Below, piece by piece: positions 22,335 to 34,260 of a DNA stretch of 64,000 nucleotides. The translations under genes and the position numbers were made by a program. Under the pieces are notes generated by a model. It saw nothing but the letters and a program-made list of their open reading frames with translations. It was not told the origin of the DNA and made no database searches. Origin of the DNA: Elymus sibiricus (taxonomy: Eukaryota; Streptophyta; Magnoliopsida; Poales; Poaceae); the NCBI GenBank assembly GCA_039707655.1, contig CM077676.1, positions 452,451,379 to 452,515,378 on the forward strand. Reading direction: 5' to 3'. Positions within the stretch are counted from its first letter, which is position 1. Every line of letters begins with the position of its first letter.

Positions 22335-23400
22335 CTAATCATAAAAATAAGGGAAAATAGAAAGTAAAGAGTGGCTAGCCATAAAAACGTCGCAGAAGGG
22401 CAGCGTTCCAGGGGTTCGGCTCCAGTCGCTTGTCCTTGGCATCTCGGATCCGATATGCCCCTCCAGTGAGCATTTTGTCGATGATGAATGGTCCATCCCA
22501 AGATGCCGACAACTTGTGCTTACCAGTTTTGTCGGGGTGTAGATGTAGAACCAAATCACCGACGTTGAAAGCTTTTGTTCGAACCTCGCGATGTTGGTAC
22601 CGCTGCAGCTACTGCTGATAGAAGGTGGATCATGCTTTAGCCACATCCCTCTCTTCATCCAGGGCGTCAAGGTCGTCCCGGCGACTCTGCTCGGCTTCTT
22701 GTTCCTCATACAAGCGTACCCGAGGTGTGTCTTCATCCAGGGCGTCAAGGTCATCCCGGCGACTCTGCTCGGCTTCTTGTTCCTCATACAAGCGTACCCG
22801 AGGTGTGTCGTGTATGAGACCACTTGTAGAATGGCTTCAGTGCCATACACCATAAAGAACGGTGTGTAACCAGTGGCTCTGTTGGGGGTTGTACACAAAC
22901 TCCACAGCACGGAGTCAGGCTCCTCGACTCATTTGTTATCGGCCTCTGTGAGAGATCGGACCAACCGTGGTTTTATACCCTTTAAGATCAGCCCATTTGG
23001 CTTCTCCACCTGCCCGTTCGTTTGTGGGTGATAGACCGATGCGTAATCAAGCTTAATGTTGTCTTGAGCACACCATGCCTTTACCTCATCGGCCGTGAAG
23101 TTTGATCTGATGTCCGTGATGATACTGTGGGGCATCCCATAATGGTCTACCACACCCGAGATGAATTTGATCACGGGCTTTGCTTTTGCCGAAGCCACAG
23201 GTTTTTGCCTCAATCCACTTGGTGAACTTGTCGACCATCACCAGCAGATACTTTTTGCCGGTTTGACTTTTACAAAGTGGTACGACCATGTCAAGCCCCC
23301 AGACCGCAAATGGCCAGGTGATTGGGATTGTTTTTAGTGCTGTCGCTCCTTTTAGCGAAGAGCTGACATCTGGCACACTTGTCAACCAAGTCTCATGCAT
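22335..23400 (-). pseudogene. Integrase of element C
   Basis: The integrase core is split over three frames. One frame has WGLDMVVPLCKSQTGKKYLL with the first Asp. A second has ITDIRSNFTADEVKAW, where the usual DNGTNF is altered but the Asp is kept, and YHPQTNGQVEKPNGLIL with the catalytic Glu. The C-terminal part contains a perfect-phase tandem duplication of 78 bp (22653-22730 and 22731-22808). The segment ends in a stop at 22335. Motif wording is that of Tat-lineage Gypsy integrase, which joins cDNA ends to host DNA. Frameshifts and a stop before 22910 make it non-functional. Confidence 0.88.
22653..22808 (-). repeat. 78-bp tandem duplication in integrase C-terminus
   Basis: Two adjacent 78-bp copies start at 22653 and 22731 and differ at one base seen by eye (GTCGTCCCG versus GTCATCCCG). 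The length equals 26 codons, so the duplication is frame neutral. Confidence 0.93.
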
Positions 23401-23678
23401 CTACTCGAGCTGTAGGCCAATTGAACCCAGCTCAGAATGCCTTGCTTACCAAGGTCCGAGGAGCTGCATGATGCCCACAGGTGCCCGAGTGAATTTCTAA
23501 TAGGAGCTGCTTTCCTTCCTCTTCGGAGATGCAGCACTGGAGGACGCCAGTGACGCTGCATTTGTAAAGTTCTCCTTCATGAACTTTATTAGCGGCAGAT
23601 CGTCGGATGAAGCGTCGTGCATCCGTCTGGTCTTAAGGGTAATTCCTTGTGCGTTAAGTATGCAAGGAGAGGTTCGGT
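23401..23678 (-). pseudogene. Integrase N-terminal region of element C, degenerate
   Basis: This is the linker between RNase H and the integrase core. Short minus-strand frames are present, but I could not recover a clear HHCC zinc finger. The spacing suggests decay and not a separate gene. Confidence 0.5.
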
Positions 23679-24266
23679 TCATGGTGCGATTACTGCCATA
23701 ATCTCATGGGCCAAAGTGGTTTCTTCAAGCTCCGAGCCCCCAACTGTGTCATCGTCCGGCTCTATGGTGGGTGTGATGACCTCCTCGGTGGTTGGCTCGT
23801 CAGTTGGTTTGTCGGGCTCGGATTCACCTTTCCACTTGATGGATCGTTGGAACAGCTGTTCCAGGAAGGTGTTCGGGGGCACGAGTTCACGTCGTGCACC
23901 CATCCTTGCCAGCGCATCTGCAACTTGATTGCTGTCTCGCAGGATGTGATGGAACTCCAAACCCTCGAAACGAGCCGATATGGTTATTACTGCATCCCGG
24001 TAGGCTGACATTTTTGGGTTCTTGGTGTCAAAATTGCCATTTATCTGGGAGATCGCGAGGTTGGAATCGCCTCGGACTTCCAGACATTGGATACCCATGG
24101 AAACTGCCATCCGAAGCCCATGGAGCAGTGCCTCGTACTCCGCCGCATTGTTGGAGTCATTGTACATGATCTAGAGTATGTACTTCATGGTGTCGCCAGT
24201 GGGTGAAATGAGAACCACCCCAGCTCCAAGTCCAGCGAGCATCTTAGAACCATCGAAGTACATTAT
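23679..24266 (-). CDS. Archaeal-type RNase H domain of element C
   Basis: The open frame 23679-24167 gives YNDSNNAAEYEALLHGLRMA, then LEVRGDSNLAISQINGN and DSNQVADALARMGAR, holding the Glu and two Asp of the type-I fold. Its first Asp (YFDGSK) lies just upstream in the same phase, across the TAG at 24173. This second RNase H, in addition to the degenerate one after RT, marks the Tat lineage. An acidic tail (EGESEPDKPTDEPTTEE) leads to the integrase. Confidence 0.88.
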
Positions 24267-25510
24267 CTAGTTGGAGTAAGTCGTGTGCTCTTTAGGGAGC
24301 TTGACCTCCGTCCATTCTACAATGAAATCAGCCAACACCTGGGATTTAATAGCCCGACGTGGTCGATAGAGGATTTCAAAGGGAAGGAGCTCAATGGCCC
24401 ACTTCGCAATGCGGCTTGTGGCATCTTGGTTGTTGATGATGTTGTTAAGCGGTACCTCGGAATCCACGGTTATCGAGCATTCTTGAAAATAGTGCCGGAG
24501 TTTCTGAGAAGCCATAAAAACTGCATAGGCTATCTTCTGGTAATGTGGGTACATCATTTTACACGGGCTGAGTACCTCAGAAACGTAGTACACTGGTCTT
24601 TGCACTTTTAACTTATGCCCATCCATGTCGCGCTCAATGACTAGGACGGCACTCACCACTTGATTAGTTGCTGAGATGTATAGCAGCATTGGCTCGCTAG
24701 GGTGAGGAGTGGCTAAGATGGGATTAGTGGCCAATAGGGTTTTGATTTCCTCCAGAGCCGAGCTGCCTTCGGGTGACCACTTGAAGCCCCCGGTCTGCTT
24801 AAGCAGCCGATAAAGGGGTAGTGCCTTTTCCCCGAGGTGGGATATGAACCGACTCAAGGAAGCCATACATCCTGCCAATCTCTGAATATCCCTGAGCTCG
24901 GTAGGTGTTTTGAGCTTTGCTAGTGCCCTGATTTTGTCGGGGTTTGCCTCAATCCCTCGTTGAGAGACAATGAATCTGAGGAGCTTTCTGTATGGGACGC
25001 CAAAGACGCATTTTTTCGGGTTTAATTTGATGTTATATGCGCGAAGGTTTTTAAACGTCTCGCACAGGTCATCAATTAGTTTGTCCGCCTGCCTGGTCTT
25101 GACAACCACATCGTCCACATATGCTGGTAAGTAGCGCCAGCGTTTTTGAGCCTAAAAGGCATAGTGTTGAAGCAAAACGGGCCATATGGGGTAATGAAGG
25201 CAGTTGCCTCCTGGTCGGATTCCTTCATCTTGATCTGATGGTATCCCGAGTATGCATCCAGAAAGCATAACAGGTCATGCCCAGCCATTGCATCGACAAT
25301 CTGGTCAATCCGAGGTAAAGGAAATGGGTCATTTGGGCAGGCCTTGTTGACATCCTTGAAGTCGACACAACGGCGCTAGGACTTGTCCTTTTTCGATATC
25401 ATAACTAGGTTTGCCTACCAGTCTGGGTGTTTAACTTCTTGGATGAATCCAACTTCTAGTAGTTTGGCCAATTCTTCTCCCATGGCTTGCTGTTTGGGTT
25501 CAGAGAACCT
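24267..25510 (-). pseudogene. Reverse transcriptase and first RNase H-like region, element C
   Basis: Two minus frames cover RT. The frame 25076-25288 has AGHDLLCFLDAYSGYHQIKM with the first catalytic Asp. The frame 24267-25118 begins at MDDVVVKTRQADKL, the YVDD box, and continues through the thumb into a Gypsy-type RNase H remnant. A frameshift near 25120 separates them. Upstream, 25289-25510 still encodes CVDFKDVNKACPNDPFPLPR but carries stops at tryptophan and leucine positions. This is a Tat-type RT with an inactive frame. Confidence 0.88.
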
Positions 25511-26410
25511 TCGCAGGGCCTATTTGACTGGTTTAAATCCATCAATGATGTTAAGTCTATGTTCGGCGAGGTTCCTCGGAATGCCTGGCATGTCGGAAGG
25601 GTGCCAAGCAAATATGTCCCAGTTTTCCTGCAGAAAGCTGCGGAGTGCCTCGTCCAGCACGATGTCCAGGCTAGTTCCCATAGAGGCTGTCTTAGATGGG
25701 TCTTCAGGATGGACCTGGAACTTTACAATCTCATTGGCTGGTTTAAACGGTGTTGACTTGGAGGGTTTATCGAGAATAACATCGGCCCTGTCAACTGTCG
25801 CCCATAGCTCGGATAATTCCTCGGCCGCTAGGGCCTCGGATTCTGCCTCGAGGGCTAGAGCTGTCGTCTTATGCTCGGCTCTGAACGACCGATCGGGGTT
25901 GTTGTTTACCGTAATCACACCATTTGGCCCTTGCATTTTTAATTTCATGTATGCGTAATGGGGAACAACATGGATTTTAACAAACGCGGGTCGCCCGAGC
26001 AACGCGTGGTAGCCACTCCGGAACGGGACTATGTCAAAGGTTAATTCTTTGACTCGGTAATTGTTGGGCGATCTGAACACTACGTCGAGCGTAACCTTTC
26101 CGGTGCACCGTGCTTCTTTTCCGGGGACTATACCTTTAAAGGTTGTCCTGCTCGGCTAGATGTGGGATCTGTTGAACTGCATCTTTTGTAAAGTATCCTC
26201 ATAGATGAGGTTGAGGCTACTGCCACCGTCCATCAAGACCTTGGATAGATGATAACCGTCGATGCTAGGGTCGAGGACGAGAGCCGCAACTCCTCGGGTG
26301 TGAACTCCCATCGGTTGATCTTGATGATCAAAGGTGATCGGGACATCGAACCAACTATTTTCCAATACCTGTGCACACTCAGCGTGGTAGACCTCTTGAA
26401 GAGCCCTTTT
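25511..26410 (-). pseudogene. Aspartic protease region of element C
   Basis: The minus frame 26156-26365 has the retropepsin active site as SKVLMDGGSSLNLIYEDTL (Asp-Gly-Gly, normal for Tat). A stop at 26156 separates it from 25520-26080, which has DIVPFRSGYHALLGRPAF, the second half of the fold, and a linker to RT. The pieces lie in nearly continuous order and one would expect a single Gag-Pol reading frame. The protease would mature the particle proteins. Confidence 0.87.
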
Positions 26411-26923
26411 TCATTGATTTCTTGAGGAATGGGTCTCATATATCATGAGGACATCCCTGACCTCAGACAGGTACTGTCCTTGATGATGGTTGATAGCTAC
26501 ACCCTGGCTTGCCCGAGTGCCGGGGTTATCGAGGAGCTCCACCCCTCCTTTTGCCACATGCTTAACGACCCAACAACTTCTGAGTTTGTGGGTGGCCGGC
26601 TTATCCGAAGAGGTGGAGTGGATTGCGCATGGTTCGTCAAGTATAGTGTCTAGTTGCGATTTAACTCCGCTACTATTCGACCGACTCTTCTTTCGCGAGG
26701 TCACTTCATCATTCTCGTCGATGTTGGCATCTTGGATCGTCGGCTGCGGCGTGGGTGCCTGCTTTCTTCGCCCGCTTTGGATGGTTCCGAACTAGGGTTC
26801 TGATGCCATTGATTGGCCATCCAGGCATCCTCCATGGCACAATATTTTGTTACTATGTCGAAAAGTGTTGGTACCATGGATAACGGGTACCCACTAACCT
26901 CCTTCACACGGGCCACCCCGACT
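26411..26923 (-). pseudogene. C-terminal gag of element C
   Basis: Frames at 26701-26916 and 26411-26704 (minus) encode FDIVTKYCAMEDAWMANQW, a basic linker, and SQLDTILDEPCAIHSTSSDK, all typical of the region between capsid and protease in Tat gag. A solo LTR (26924-27839) separates it from the rest of gag. Confidence 0.8.
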
Positions 26924-27839
26924 TGTTGCCGGGAACTCTTTGAGGAGGGCGGCTCAACCGAAGGATCATTGGGGTTTCCCCCGCAGGGATCCCAGCAAGG
27001 CTAGAGCCTGGGCGCCCCCAGAGCGAGCCCCGACAAGGCCTCACCCTTACCTCAACTACTCCACCAAGCCAAAAGATGACGACGTTGCTCGAACATCGTT
27101 TCCCCTGGGAATGATCGAGTCTCGTAGCAATCCCCGGGAACAACCACTTCGCCTCGGGCCGAGCCCGACCCATTAAGGAGACAACTCCGCAGAAGCCTTG
27201 TCCCGTGGCTGAGCAGGCCGCAAAACTTTATTGCCAAGTGGCCTGCGGTGCACCCCCTCTCTCTAGACGGTGGCAACGCATTGCACACCTCCACCACAAC
27301 TCGGCACCTGTCACGGTGCGTGTCGCAACGATAAGAGGAAGGTAGAAACTTGCAGCGATGATGGGACGTGTGTTTGTTCCCGGACTCGCCATAGAAGAAC
27401 ACCTGCCATCGCATTTAATGCGGTAGGTGTAGTACCCACACTATAACTTTGATATCCCCAATGCTGCCTCTAGCAAATGTGGTAATCCCTTGGCATATAA
27501 AAGGAGGCCCAAGCTAAGGCACTGGGGAGGGGATTCATTCTGAGGGAAAAACCCTAAGACTAAGGTAGGATAGACACCAAGAAGACCCGCGAGCTCCCTT
27601 CCCAGGACTTGCAACACCACTCACATTGTACTCATCCGCCACTCAATCCACCAAACAAGCAGGAGTAGGGTATTACGCACAATACGGCCCGAACCTGGGT
27701 AAAATCTCCTCGTCTCCAAATCCCTCATTAGCAAGGGGTTGTAGTAGCATCTGTGTTTGCCGCGCCACCTCCGAACCAAAAAAGGGTGCAGTCTCCTGCC
27801 CCCAGGTGTCGCAAGTGCCCTCGAGCACGCACCCGACAG
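26924..27839 (+). mobile_element. Probable solo LTR in gag of element C
   Basis: This 916-bp block is bounded by TGTTGCCGGG and CACCCGACA and interrupts minus-strand gag. On + it has a promoter-like order: CATATAAAAGGAGGCC near 27495, then the LTR R/U5 phrase GTAGGGTATTACGCAC and CGAACCTGGGTAAAAT. No clear 5-bp duplication is seen (CGACT left, GAAAG right), so it may be a recombined or partly deleted copy. Frames inside it are shadows. Confidence 0.65.
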
Positions 27840-28476
27840 AAAGTTCAGCAAACGTCTTCAGACGCTGTCGACAGATTTCTCTCCTAATCCCGTCGTCGTA
27901 GACATTGTGATGGAATGCCGCTATGGCCTCTTGGTCTGAGCAAGCCAGAATTTCATTCTTTATGAATAGAAAGCGAGTCCAGAACTGCCGAGTCGTCTCG
28001 TTTGCCCTTTGCATGACGAGGGCTAAATCCTAGATGTCGGTTGGACCAGATTTATCGGGGCAGTACTTGACATGGGTGGTGGGTGGAAGTAAAAATTTCA
28101 ACCCGATCCGATCTAACATCGGTTCCTTAGAAAAGTTTTCCCGAGGTCAATCTAATGTCGGGCCTGTTCCTTTGTGCAGGGCCTGGCTTGCCCGGCAACC
28201 ATACCGTGTCATCGGATCCGAGCTCCAGGCTTGGTCCGACAAAGAGTAACTTCCGTCCCAAGCCGAATAGAACATCGGTGCTTGGGCGGAGTTAGCCTGT
28301 TGTTCCTCCGTCAGATCTATCATCATGGGGAAGGACACCACAGCAAGGTCTAACTCATCGAGCTCGATGTCTCGATGGGGGGTTGGAGTTTCGATCCTCT
28401 CTGGTTGTTCAGCTAATCCGAAGTTGGTTGTAGAGGCTGCACCGGCGCCGATCTAATCATCGGCTTCTGATGCCAT
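27840..28476 (-). pseudogene. N-terminal and middle gag of element C
   Basis: The minus ATG at 28476 gives MASEADD, then a TAG at codon 8. The frame resumes as IELDELDLAVVSFPMMIDLT. Further left is RANETTRQFWTRFLFIKNE and DQEAIAAFHHNVYDDGIRRE, the late-capsid block seen also in element B. The capsid core present in B (KYLQLKLKGSAHHWLNSLP) is missing here, so gag is internally deleted as well as stopped. Confidence 0.78.
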
Positions 28477-28519
28477 CGAGCCGCTTCGACTACCCAGAGG
28501 GACCTGCATGGGCCACCAG

Positions 28520-28991
28520 TGATGGAGCTAAATCCGGCGGATCTCAGGTAGGGGTCCTGATCGGGTAGCCTTGGCTAGATGGTAATAAAGACGGAAGGGA
28601 CATAGGTGCTTACCCAGGTTCAGGCCCTCTCGAAGAGGTAAAACCCTACGTCCTGCTTTGCTTGTATTGATTGTGGATGGGGTACAAAGTACAGGTGATC
28701 TACCACGAGATCGAATCTAAATGAATCTGTCCTCTACATCCCTGGCACCTCGGCTTATATAGATACCGGGGGTGCCTAGGGTTACACATAAGTCGGTTGC
28801 GCCTAGGGGTAAATGTGCCGATGACTATTTCTATGTCTTGGAGTCGGCGCCAAGTCTTCGGGTCCTTCCTTCTTGGTGTTCTTGGCTCGGACGAACGAGG
28901 CCCACCAGTTGATGGGCTTAGGGGGTCTTCCACCCAGCTCACAGGTTGGGCAACCGACACGCCGAGCATCCCCTGATCCATGACTCCGCCA
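28520..28991 (-). repeat. 5' LTR of element C
   Basis: This 472-bp LTR runs from TGATGGAGCTAAATCC to CATGACTCCGCCA. In minus sense it carries GTATCTATATAAGCCG as a TATA box, followed by the AGGGTTTTACCTCTTCGAG phrase. Left of it, the complement TGGTGGCCCATGCAGG starts with TGG as a primer-binding site should. The same string adjoins the 5' LTR of B. The tRNA was not identified. Confidence 0.9.
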
Positions 28992-29529
28992 CCTCCAAAT
29001 ATACTTAATGCCCCTTTAACAGGCGCGTTCATCATTTTCACACTGATCCTCGGATTCGAGGATCTTTCCAGCGTAGGGCTGCCTTAATGGTGAAGAGTTC
29101 CCGCACTTGGATAAGGACGTCGGTCCGGTCGCGTTCTGACAACTTTGACCAGCCCGAATCGTCACCTCGCGCAGCAACAATGTGCAGTCATTTCAGAGGT
29201 CATTATAACGTGCTTGCGTGGCTCGAGGCCACCACTATTGGCACGTCTAATCAATAAAGTGATCGTGCCCAAGATATGTTGCGGCACCATGAATCGCTCC
29301 CTCGATCCCCGCGTGCGCTTAACGAACATCGACTGGGGAACTTGCGAAATTACTGCCATGCGTCGTGCTTATTCCACGTTTTAACTTGCCCATAAAAGGC
29401 CGAAGGTGAGAGGGGGCTAGCTTTACGCTTCCAATTCCTTCTGCCTTCATCGTCTTCCTCAAGCTCCAGCGCCCAGAAACCCGAGTCCAAAGAATCTCCA
29501 GTCTTCCCCTCTCCCGCCGTTCTCAATCG
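28992..29529 (+). promoter_or_regulatory. Element B resumes: spacer and putative antisense promoter
   Basis: The sequence after C aligns with 18300-18860 inside C, for example CCTCGGATTCGAGGATC and TTCTGACAACTTT, showing it is the same part of a Tat element. A TATA-like CATAAAAGG at 29391-29399 lies about 140 bases before the ATG at 29530. Confidence 0.6.
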
Positions 29530-32500
29530 ATGGCCGGAGAAAGTAGTCTCATTCCGCCGGCGAAGCCCCCAAAGGGCGGCTAGAAGGTGGCCTCGGGGAG
29601 CCAGCAGGCGACCGCGGAGAGCCAGAAGGCCCCCAGCACGAGGGGACTGTGGCGGTGCTCCACCGTCACCAAGAAGAATATCACCACGCTTCGGGACGCC
29701 AGGTATCTTCCATCGTCCGAGGTCGCCCCGGCCCGCTCTGCTATCACCAAGGGGCTGGTGGGTCCCTATTCTGTTAGGGTTCCTCAAACACGTGCTAGTG
29801 AGCGGGTTATTTTCATATCCCATCTCCTTCGGGGCTTGGGTTTCCCCATTCACCCCTTTCTCCGAGGCCTCCTCCACTTCTACGGTCTTCAACTTCACCA
29901 CCTCGGGCCCAACTCCATTCTCCATATCACCTGCTTCGTGACTTTCCGCGAAGCGTTTCTCTGTTGCGAGCCCAATTTCGCACTCTGGCTCAAACTTTTC
30001 TGCATCAAGATGCAGATGAATGATAACGAGCCAACCGAGTGCGGGGCGGCGATGATCAACAGAATTTCGGGCACCTGGTGGCTGAAGGGGAAGTTCCTCG
30101 ACACCGTGAAGAATTGGCAGGAGGAGTGGTTTTATATGGCCGACGTGCCATTGGCCAACCACGACCGAGATGGGATTGGCACTACCTTCACTGCCACCCT
30201 TCTAGCAAGGCTCCTTTCCTAGAACCCCAAGAACATCACTTGGGCAGAGACTGAGGAGGTGGCGAGGCTCATGGAGAGGGTGGACCACTTCATCAAAAAA
30301 GGGGTCACCCTGGTCGATGTGATGTATGCGGCATCCAGCCCCTCCAAGCCCGCGCTCACCCCATGTGGGAGTATGCCGGGGAGGGGGATAACACTACAAT
30401 TCTCTGAGGTGGCTTCTACGGGAAGAAAACCATCAAGGAGATTCAATCCCTCTTGTTCAGAGGGAAGACCGAGGAATTCAAGGCCGGCGTGGACGACGTC
30501 GGCTACTGGCTACACGGCCAGCCGAACCAGGTTTGACTCCCTGTTCCTCTTTTCATTTTTAGGTATTTACTTGGCAAAATCAAGCCCATCAATTTCCTCT
30601 GCTTTGATCTGCTGCAAAAGTGGTCCGACTTCTCGGTTGGAGTTAAGTCACCGCCCCCCCAGCCCGAGGACCCAGTGGGCCCTGTGATGGCTCAATTACT
30701 GGCCGTGGATGAGTCCTCGGCCCCGGTCAAGGCCAAGCGCACCAAGGCCTCCGCTGGCGTGGTCATCCGAGGCAACAGCGCCGAGCCCTCCGACAAAGGC
30801 GGCCAGGGTTCGGATGCTGAGTCCAGCATCGGGGACCAGCATGAAGAGACCAGTGGTCCACCGCTGCAGCCGGGTATCGGGTGGATGAGCGTGGTGTCCA
30901 TCTCGGACACCGAAGAGCCGCCTGTCCCATCCAAGGTCGTCAAGCGCCAGAGTATGCAAGACGACCAGGCACCCAGTCAAACTGTGGCGCCCATCGACCA
31001 GGCTCCCAATCCAGCCCGGGAGCCTGCAGAGGATTCATGGCCCTCGGACCGGTCTCCTCGGGTTAAACCTCGACCACAGAAGTAAGTTTTTTACAAACCT
31101 CGGTTTTGCGATGCACTTCAGTATCTAGTTTTTTTCACAGGAACCCACGATCCATCATGGATGAGGTGTCTTCTCCTGGTCCGAGACCTACCTCCCATGC
31201 TAACACGGAGGTTCCTCCCATCATCCCGGCGGTAGAGGCTGCTGCCCCCTTATCCAGGCTGGGGCAAAGGAAGGGGAGCCCAATCCTATGCCCCCAATGC
31301 TCCATATTGGGGGCGAGACCGACGTTGCCGTGGCCGAGGTCGATACCTCGGCCCCCGGTGACGAAGACATCGACCGGAGTGGAGATCACTCTCCGGTTCA
31401 TTAACAGAGGCCGGATGCCAGCCCAGCCTCCTCTGCCCATGTGGTTCTAAACCCACACGAGCAGCCACCTGTCTCCCCACCTCCCTCGGCCGAGGACGGC
31501 GCGCCCGAGTCATCGGCGCGGCCCCCGGTGACTTCCGAGGCCGAGCTGGTGAGGCGCCATCAAGAGGTGGAGGTGGCCTTGACGAGCTCAGCCCTCCTTC
31601 CTGAGCAGTGCGCCAGCTTCCTCGCCGTCTCGAGCCGATTTTGGTCCCTCGAGGTTGGGGTGATGGACATGTTCCTTGGCCTTGCCAAGGGCACAGAGGT
31701 ACGCTCCTTCTTTTCCTTGCCCCTTGTTTTTGACCCGAGCATATCAATATACCCAGTAGCCCTTAGTGTGCTCATCGGTCTTGACGATCCGAGGACACCA
31801 TGTTAGCAAGGAAAAGCGTGGATTAGGCTGTAACACTTCACCGAGGCATAGCTTTAGTAGCTGAAAATGATAAACTACAGGTCGGGCCCCCTAACGGAAC
31901 TGCGGTTTGTAGTAACCCCCGAGCCTTAAGCCAGTTAGAAAAACTGACTCGAGGATCGTCGTATCATAAGATTTTTTTTTGCTTTGAATAGATTTTAACA
32001 CGGTATCCATTAGTCCCCGAGACTCATGTTGGTTTTTGAAAGAAAACCGACGAGAGGATCGAATCGTAATAACCCAGGGAAAGCCTTAAACGCAGGAAAC
32101 GCGAATATGCAGTAGCCCCCGAGACTCATGTTGGTTTTCGAGAAACCGACATGAGGATCGAATCACCTCGGCTTCGAGCCACTTTTTGCTAGGTTATTTT
32201 ATACCTGTGGGTTTCGTTGTGCAGGGCACCACTTCCAACCTCCAGAAAACCTCGTCTGAACTGAGGAGACCAAGAGCAGACTTGCAAAAGTCGAGCTGGA
32301 GGTCCAGCAGGTCAAGGGGAGCTCTGAGGCGTCCCTTAGTAAGTAAACCGACACGTCTTTACTTCCATTCTATTTCCTTGGCTATCACATGCTCATGCCA
32401 TTCTCTGTTTCTGTACAGGTGTGGAGCAGTGGATAACTGCCATTCAGGCCGAGCTGGACAAAGCTCATGCCGAGGCACAGGCTCTGAAGGAGAAGGCAGA

Positions 32501-33305
32501 GGAGAGTGCCGACCTGCTCTGTAAGGAGAAGGAGATCTGCAAAGCCGCCCAATCAAACGTGGCTGTAGTCGAGGAGGACCTCGTCAAGCGCGTCATGGAG
32601 TGTGACATGCTGAAGACCGCCAAGGAAGCTGATGCTGCCGAGATCGCGCACCTCGGTTGGGACCTACAGGAGGCCCAGTTCCAGGCGTCCTCTGCGAAGG
32701 AGGAGCTGCGGCAGGCTTCGGAAACTGTGTCCGGTAAGCCATATCTTCTGCAGTGTATCTTTGGAAATCGAGCGTTCCCGGAGATGACGCAAGTGTGGCG
32801 CTCTCCAGCTGCCTTTTCCGACCTACCTCATAGTGCCGAAGAGGCTTGTCGCCTCTATGGCGGTAGCCACGACGAGGCCCTCGAGCAGTAGCGGCTGTTT
32901 TGGCTTCAATTCCAGGATCCGATGCGCCATGTCGTCCTCAGAGATAAGCTGAAGCAGCTTCAGGAGCTGCAGAAACTGGCGCGGCCAGCGATGGAGCAGA
33001 TTTTCAAGGTCCTATGGCAGGAGGAGCCCATTCGGACCACCTACTTTGAGCTGTCATGGCGCCTTCATGAGGGGCGTGCCCGGATCCGGAGGTGGCAGAA
33101 GTCAGCTTGCCGCGAGGGAGCTCGGCAGGCCTGGGTGGCTATGCAAGCGCACTTCCCTAACCTGGACCGTGAGCCAATCGCCAGGGTTGGTCCTGAAGAC
33201 AGTGATGGGGAGGAGATCCTGCCGAACGTCCACTTCGAGCGGGTGATGCCATGTGCTCGGCTATCTAAGGCGGACTGCAAGCTGAAGACCATCATTGATA
33301 ACATA
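29530..33305 (+). pseudogene. Antisense gene of element B, Transposase_28-type, spliced
   Basis: It starts MAGESSLIPPAKPPK and meets a TAG at 29581, probably from TGG. The N-terminal domain shows LLRGLGFPIHPFLRGLLHFY and EEWFYMADVPL (PF04195-like). Another TAG lies at 30220, a frameshift near 30335 and a TGA near 30405. Exon borders are visible: an intron from about 30535 to 30563; donor GTAAGTTT at 31083 with acceptor CACAG ending 31140; donor GTACGC near 31700; acceptor GTGCAG near 32224; donor near 32340; acceptor TGTACAG ending 32419; donor GTAAGCC near 32733. The exon from 32420 is a coiled coil (QAELDKAHAEAQALKEKAEE). The end (32922-33305) has LDREPIARVGPEDSDGEEIL and VMPCARLSKADCKLKTIIDN. 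Elements C and D carry the same type of gene. Confidence 0.77.
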
Positions 33306-33308
33306 TGA

Positions 33309-34260
33309 TGGACATTTGGCCCTTGGTATGCCGAGAAGTAAATTGTAAAAAACAATATTAAGTTCGACAAGCTACTTATTTATATTGCTTTTGTTTGGGC
33401 AAATTGAGTTTGCCTTTCTTGCTATTTTATTTTGACTTGATTTTGACGTTTGAACGCATAGTTAACCAGTCCTCGGCTTCTAAGTTAATTTCTTAGATTT
33501 TTCCGATATTAGCCCTTAGCCGATGTCTCGATGCCCGGAGGCGACTGTATCAGAAAACAAGGCAACCCAACTTATAGGGTCTAAACTTACGCTTGCCAGA
33601 GAGCATCTTTGTAATGGGAGGGTAAATAGCCCCCGGTTCCGGTTTGTTACTGCAGTAACCGAGCTGCTTGTCTACTGTGTCCTCGGCCATGCCGAGCACT
33701 GTGATGAAAGCAAGCAATATGACTTATCGAAAAGCCCTTTGTTTTACATAGGCAACCTTTATGGTTTTATTTTTCATACTTCCGACCTGCCGATCGAATT
33801 TGCGCATGTTGTGACAGTCAGCTTTTGGCTTCTCCCACCTGAGGTACTTTACCGGTTTATTCAGAAGTAACAATCACAGAGGTGCTCCCATTACACCCTT
33901 AGTCGAACGTGCGGAAACATAAGGGTAAACATAGGAGCCAGGCAATCCAGCTTTTGACCCAAGACACAAGTCAAAATCGATGCATATAATGGCATGAGGT
34001 TCGAGGAAGTTCTCGTCGGCTCCGTGGAGCACCTCGACATTTTAGTAATCTAGGCTACTTTTGCAGTCCCCGGGTACCTATATTGGCGCTTTATGGTGTC
34101 TGACAAGGTGTTTGACCCGAATATAATGATTTAGCTGTACCGATCATGATGGAATAAGACAATAAATGGATGAAGGGCATATACGAAGCCCACATCTGGG
34201 GTGTCTCTTTATTCAATTCCAACTAAGGTCGAGCCTAATGATCAAGCTAAAACAATAACT
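33309..34260. other. Spacer after the antisense gene in element B
   Basis: No gene was recognised. It matches the spacer of element C in part (AACAATCACAGAGGTGCTCC at about 33870 and 21955), so it is ordinary Tat internal DNA, probably with the 3' end of the antisense transcript. Confidence 0.6.

Larger units (their letters stand above)
9691..28991 (-). mobile_element. Tat-lineage Gypsy element C
   Basis: The LTRs are at 9691-10127 plus 18158-18181 (left, split) and at 28520-28991 (right, 472 bp). The flanks CCTCT (9686-9690) and CCTCC (28992-28996) match in four of five bases as the target-site duplication. Minus-strand order is gag, protease, RT, two RNase H-type regions and integrase, followed by a spliced + strand gene beside the 3' LTR. 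This layout, with an archaeal-type RNase H and an antisense ORF, is diagnostic of the Tat lineage. Every module carries stops or frameshifts. LTR divergence by eye is about 6%. Confidence 0.92.

Noticed and set aside
30692..30980. Minus frames of 83 and 94 codons opposite the antisense gene of B
   Set aside because: The + strand has the conserved exon with splice borders. These are shadows.
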